Of a stretch of DNA of 13,359 nt, positions 12,106 to 13,359 are shown piece by piece. Within the stretch, counting starts at the first letter, position 1. Every line of letters starts with the position of its first letter. Made by a program: the position numbers and the translations under genes. The notes beneath the pieces are model-generated. The model ran no database searches, had not been told where the DNA came from, and was given only the letters and a program-made list of their open reading frames with translations. This DNA is from Collinsella sp. (lineage in GTDB: Bacteria; Actinomycetota; Coriobacteriia; Coriobacteriales; Coriobacteriaceae), in contig JAHYYL010000008.1 in NCBI GenBank assembly GCA_019424965.1, positions 7,281 through 20,639 on the forward strand. The letters run 5' to 3'.

Positions 12106-12675
12106 TTAGTTGAGCTTCAGGGCCTTCTGGATGGGCAAGTAGAGGGCGCCGACCAGAATGGCGTTAAAGACGGCGGTCATGGCGACGACGGGCAGCATGG
12201 CGGCGGCGAGCTCGCCCACCACGCCGAGCATGGCCATCTTGATGACCATGAAGATGACGCCCGAGACAAAGGTGGTCACGAACGTCGCGACAATGGCGAT
12301 GGCGGGCTTGACCTGACCGTTATTGCCGGCGGCATTGACGATGACGGCCATGAGCATGGCGGCGATGCCCTCGGCGGCAAAATCGACGAACGGCGAGGTG
12401 GTGGTGATCTGGATCACGGCAGCCGAGATGAGGCCAATGACGAGCGCCTGACCGATGTTGGGGCGAACGACCAGGATGGTGAGGCAGAAGGCCGAGATGA
12501 TGAACTCGGGGCTGATCATGCCGCCCGAGATGCCCGAGATTGCCTTGCCGACGGTAAAGTTGAGGATGAAGCCGGCGGCGAGCAGGATGGCGAGCAGGAC
12601 GAGGGCGCGGACATCGAGTTTGCCGCGGTCGGCGGTCTGGACGGTGCGGGGCTGGGCGGCGGTGTTCTGAGACAT
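12106..12675 (-). CDS. ECF transporter S component, probably for tryptophan (TrpP-like)
   Basis: 189 residues. After a polar N-terminus (about 1-20) come about six hydrophobic segments (roughly 22-42, 55-71, 74-92, 99-116, 123-145, 155-180). This is the size and helix number of ECF substrate-binding S components. The segment VGKAISGISGGMISPEFIISAFCLTILVV joins a Gly-rich loop to a conserved PEF; I judge it nearest to the predicted tryptophan transporters of the TrpP group, from memory only. Two observations support the assignment: it heads a unit with ecfA and ecfT, and it lies behind a leader peptide with three Trp codons. ATG 12675 follows AAAGGA with 8 nt spacing; a TTG at 12705 is less likely. 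The substrate could also be an indole-related compound. Confidence 0.8.
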   Translation of the reverse strand: MSQNTAAQPRTVQTADRGKLDVRALVLLAILLAAGFILNFTVGKAISGISGGMISPEFIISAFCLTILVVRPNIGQALVIGLISAAVIQITTTSPFVDFAAEGIAAMLMAVIVNAAGNNGQVKPAIAIVATFVTTFVSGVIFMVIKMAMLGVVGELAAAMLPVVAMTAVFNAILVGALYLPIQKALKLN

Positions 12676-12752
12676 GGTGAAAATCCTTTCGGAATGGGAG
12701 TGCAAGAGAAAAGCGGAGGCGCGTGATGCGAATGCGATCGGGCTCGAGATAG

Positions 12753-12780
12753 AAAAAAGCCCCCGGTCGAAACCGGAGGC
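12753..12780 (-). terminator. Attenuator terminator in the S-component leader
   Basis: On the minus strand GCCTCCGG (12780-12773), loop TTTCGA, and CCGGGGGC (12766-12759) form an 8-bp stem with one G-U pair, followed directly by six T (12758-12753). It lies between the Trp-rich leader peptide and the S gene, as expected of a transcription attenuator. Confidence 0.88.
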
Positions 12781-12833
12781 CTTCCAATCACCTAGAGCGC
12801 AAAAACAGGCGTGAGGGACTCACTGTCGACCGA
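12763..12833 (-). promoter_or_regulatory. Antiterminator pairing of the Trp attenuator
   Basis: TCGGTCGA (minus strand 12833-12826, inside the leader-peptide gene) pairs over 8 bp, one G-U, with TCGACCGG (12770-12763), which is the loop and 3' arm of the terminator. A ribosome stalled on the Trp codons (12858-12850) leaves 12833-12826 free, so the terminator is disrupted. A ribosome at the stop codon (12822-12820) covers it, so the terminator forms. Confidence 0.65.
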
Positions 12834-12888
12834 TCGTATTCGCATCACGCCACCACCAGTTGTTGAGAGACTTCATCGTGTTCTTCAT
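12820..12888 (-). CDS. Tryptophan leader peptide (attenuator), 22 residues, WWW
   Basis: ATG at 12888 with GGAG 8 nt upstream, stop TGA at 12822-12820. The peptide is MKNTMKSLNN-WWW-RDANTIGRQ. Three consecutive TGG codons at 12858-12850 in a 22-codon frame are far beyond chance and match the design of trp leader peptides; actinobacterial trp leaders with an NWWW core are known. Its job is to measure charged tRNA-Trp by ribosome stalling, not to act as a protein. Downstream lie an antiterminator pairing and an intrinsic terminator, then the S-component gene. Too short for standard gene callers. A second in-frame ATG at 12876 could also serve but has no ribosome binding site. Confidence 0.92.
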   Translation of the reverse strand: MKNTMKSLNNWWWRDANTIGRQ

Positions 12889-12946
12889 GTTGGTGGCTCC
12901 TTTCGTGATGCCGTGGCGCGGTAGCACCTGATTGCTGTTGCGCTGC

Positions 12947-12996
12947 ACTATAGCACAGCGAAGTGTGTGCGGGGAAATCTTTTTTAAAAAGATTTC
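12947..12996 (-). promoter_or_regulatory. Promoter of the Trp leader and transporter unit
   Basis: On the minus strand an extended -10, TGCTATAGT, has its TATAGT at 12952-12947; transcription would start near 12940, about 52 nt before the leader peptide. A near-palindrome (GCTG..CTATAG..CAGC) covers the -10. Upstream, GAAATCTTTTT/AAAAAGATTTC (12974-12984, 12986-12996) is a perfect 11-nt inverted repeat of A/T tracts at about -34 to -56, where an UP element or an activator site would sit. A clear -35 is not seen. Confidence 0.6.
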
Positions 12997-13016
12997 AGGC
13001 GGGTTTCCCGTCGGTC

Positions 13017-13065
13017 AAAAGAGCGGGCTAAGCGGGCGAGGCTGCCATGGCTGCCTTGTCCGCTC
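13017..13065 (-). terminator. Probable terminator after the truncated surface-protein gene
   Basis: On the minus strand GAGCGG (13065-13060) pairs with CCGCTC (13026-13021), followed by TTTT (13020-13017). Inside, 13053-13064 and 13031-13042 can form an alternative 12-bp stem on the plus-strand reading, with G-U pairs. It lies 18 nt beyond the stop codon at 13084. Confidence 0.5.
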
Positions 13066-13083
13066 AGCTAAGACATGAGGGCC

Positions 13084-13290
13084 TTACGCCTTCTTGCGAC
13101 GATAGATCACGTACGCGCAGACACCGATGATGACGACGGCGCCAACGGCCATGGCGGCCATGTTGTTGCCCTCGGACTTCTCCTCGGTGACCTCTTCCTC
13201 TTCGGCCTCGGGCTCGGCCACGTCCTCATCGGAGAGGGCCACATCGGAGGAGGGGAGGGTATGGTTCGATTTTTGGACTAGGACTAGTAT
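13084..13290 (-). pseudogene. C-terminal fragment of a membrane-anchored surface protein
   Basis: The minus-strand frame is open from 13290 to the TAA at 13084 (68 codons) but has an in-frame TGA at 13293-13291 and no ATG before the membrane segment. The translated end has an acidic Glu-rich stretch (EPEAEEEEVTEEKSEG), one hydrophobic helix (MAAMAVGAVVIIGVCAYVIY) and a basic tail RRKKA. This is the typical C-terminal anchor of a Gram-positive exported protein, without a clear LPxTG motif. The main part of the protein is missing. Upstream of about 13262 the sequence becomes AT-richer and has no matching coding frame. The gene was therefore cut by an insertion, a deletion or an assembly join. 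The parent family cannot be named from this tail. Confidence 0.6.
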
Positions 13291-13359
13291 TCAGTGGAGG
13301 CTGCAGACTCACCACTTTACTTTTGGCTTGGTTCAGGCATACCATCAATATCTGAATTA

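Larger units (their letters stand above)
12721..12850 (-). repeat. 21-nt inverted repeat bracketing the attenuator terminator
   Basis: 12721-12741 and 12830-12850 are reverse complements at 20 of 21 positions. In the RNA the single mismatch is A against C. The 5' arm is made of leader-peptide codons just after the Trp codons and the 3' arm lies about 30 nt before the S-gene ribosome binding site. The helix can form only in transcripts that pass the terminator. Confidence 0.85.

Noticed and set aside
12320..12787. Long alternative frames over the S-component gene and its leader on both strands.
   Set aside because: They are Arg/His/Pro-rich or Gly/Asp-rich shadows of the real gene with no family pattern, as is usual in GC-rich DNA.
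12905..12935. A T-box-like string GGTGCTACCGCG in the S-component leader (minus strand).
   Set aside because: It resembles the T-box core, but the probable transcription start near 12940 leaves no room for Stem I and the specifier loop, and the Trp codons with terminator explain the control better.
13075..13281. A 68-codon plus-strand frame at the right end.
   Set aside because: It is the complement of the acidic/transmembrane tail encoded on the minus strand, which has a recognisable anchor architecture.
13317..13358. A 13-codon minus-strand frame running in from the right edge and ending in a stop (PEPSQK end).
   Set aside because: Too short to tell a real C-terminus from chance; needs sequence beyond the edge.
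1..13359. Search for tRNA, rRNA, CRISPR arrays, phage genes or insertion-sequence transposases.
   Set aside because: None seen: no regularly spaced repeats, no tRNA-like cloverleaf, and no transposase, integrase or phage structural protein in any frame.

Overview
The window is GC-rich (roughly 60%) bacterial chromosome with short intergenic gaps, strong Shine-Dalgarno sites and frequent extended -10 promoters. A D-aspartate-ligase-type ATP-grasp enzyme next to an Asp/Glu racemase, a fused two-domain ECF ATPase, a PcsB-like secreted wall hydrolase and the overall gene style suggest an anaerobic actinobacterium of the Coriobacteriia, most like Collinsella. That placement is inference from gene style, not from a marker gene.

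Left part (1-2034): the 5' end of lysA (diaminopimelate decarboxylase) runs off the left edge on the minus strand. It is preceded by a clear lysine riboswitch (540-696) whose 3' P1 strand can instead pair over 12 bp with the sequence touching the lysA ribosome binding site. Divergent from it is a complete M20D amidohydrolase.

Middle (2035-5651, plus strand): a HigB/HigA toxin-antitoxin pair with palindromic operator candidates; a small two-helix membrane protein; a membrane-anchored FxLYD-type protein whose ribosome binding site lies inside a perfect 12-bp inverted repeat; an XRE-like regulator; and a membrane-anchored Ser/Thr kinase that may be translated from a leaderless transcript. A bidirectional terminator separates the kinase from a convergent secreted coiled-coil cell-wall hydrolase (minus, 5662-6795), which has a cluster of CAAGTTGA palindromes upstream.

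Cell-wall pair (7190-9277, plus): an ATP-grasp ligase closely resembling the Enterococcus faecium D-aspartate ligase, then an aspartate/glutamate racemase. Together they would make D-Asp (or a related D-amino acid) and attach it to the peptidoglycan stem peptide. A strong bidirectional terminator follows.

Right part (9403-12960, minus): a complete ECF transporter in the order leader peptide, S component, fused double ATPase, EcfT. The most striking feature of the window is the leader of the S gene. It encodes a 22-residue peptide with three consecutive Trp codons, followed by an antiterminator pairing and an intrinsic terminator, i.e. a ribosome-mediated tryptophan attenuator. This points to tryptophan (or a close relative) as the substrate. 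A 21-nt inverted repeat brackets the terminator, which is not part of the textbook design.

The right edge (13084-13359) holds the C-terminal membrane anchor of a broken surface-protein gene, joined to unrelated sequence of lower GC.
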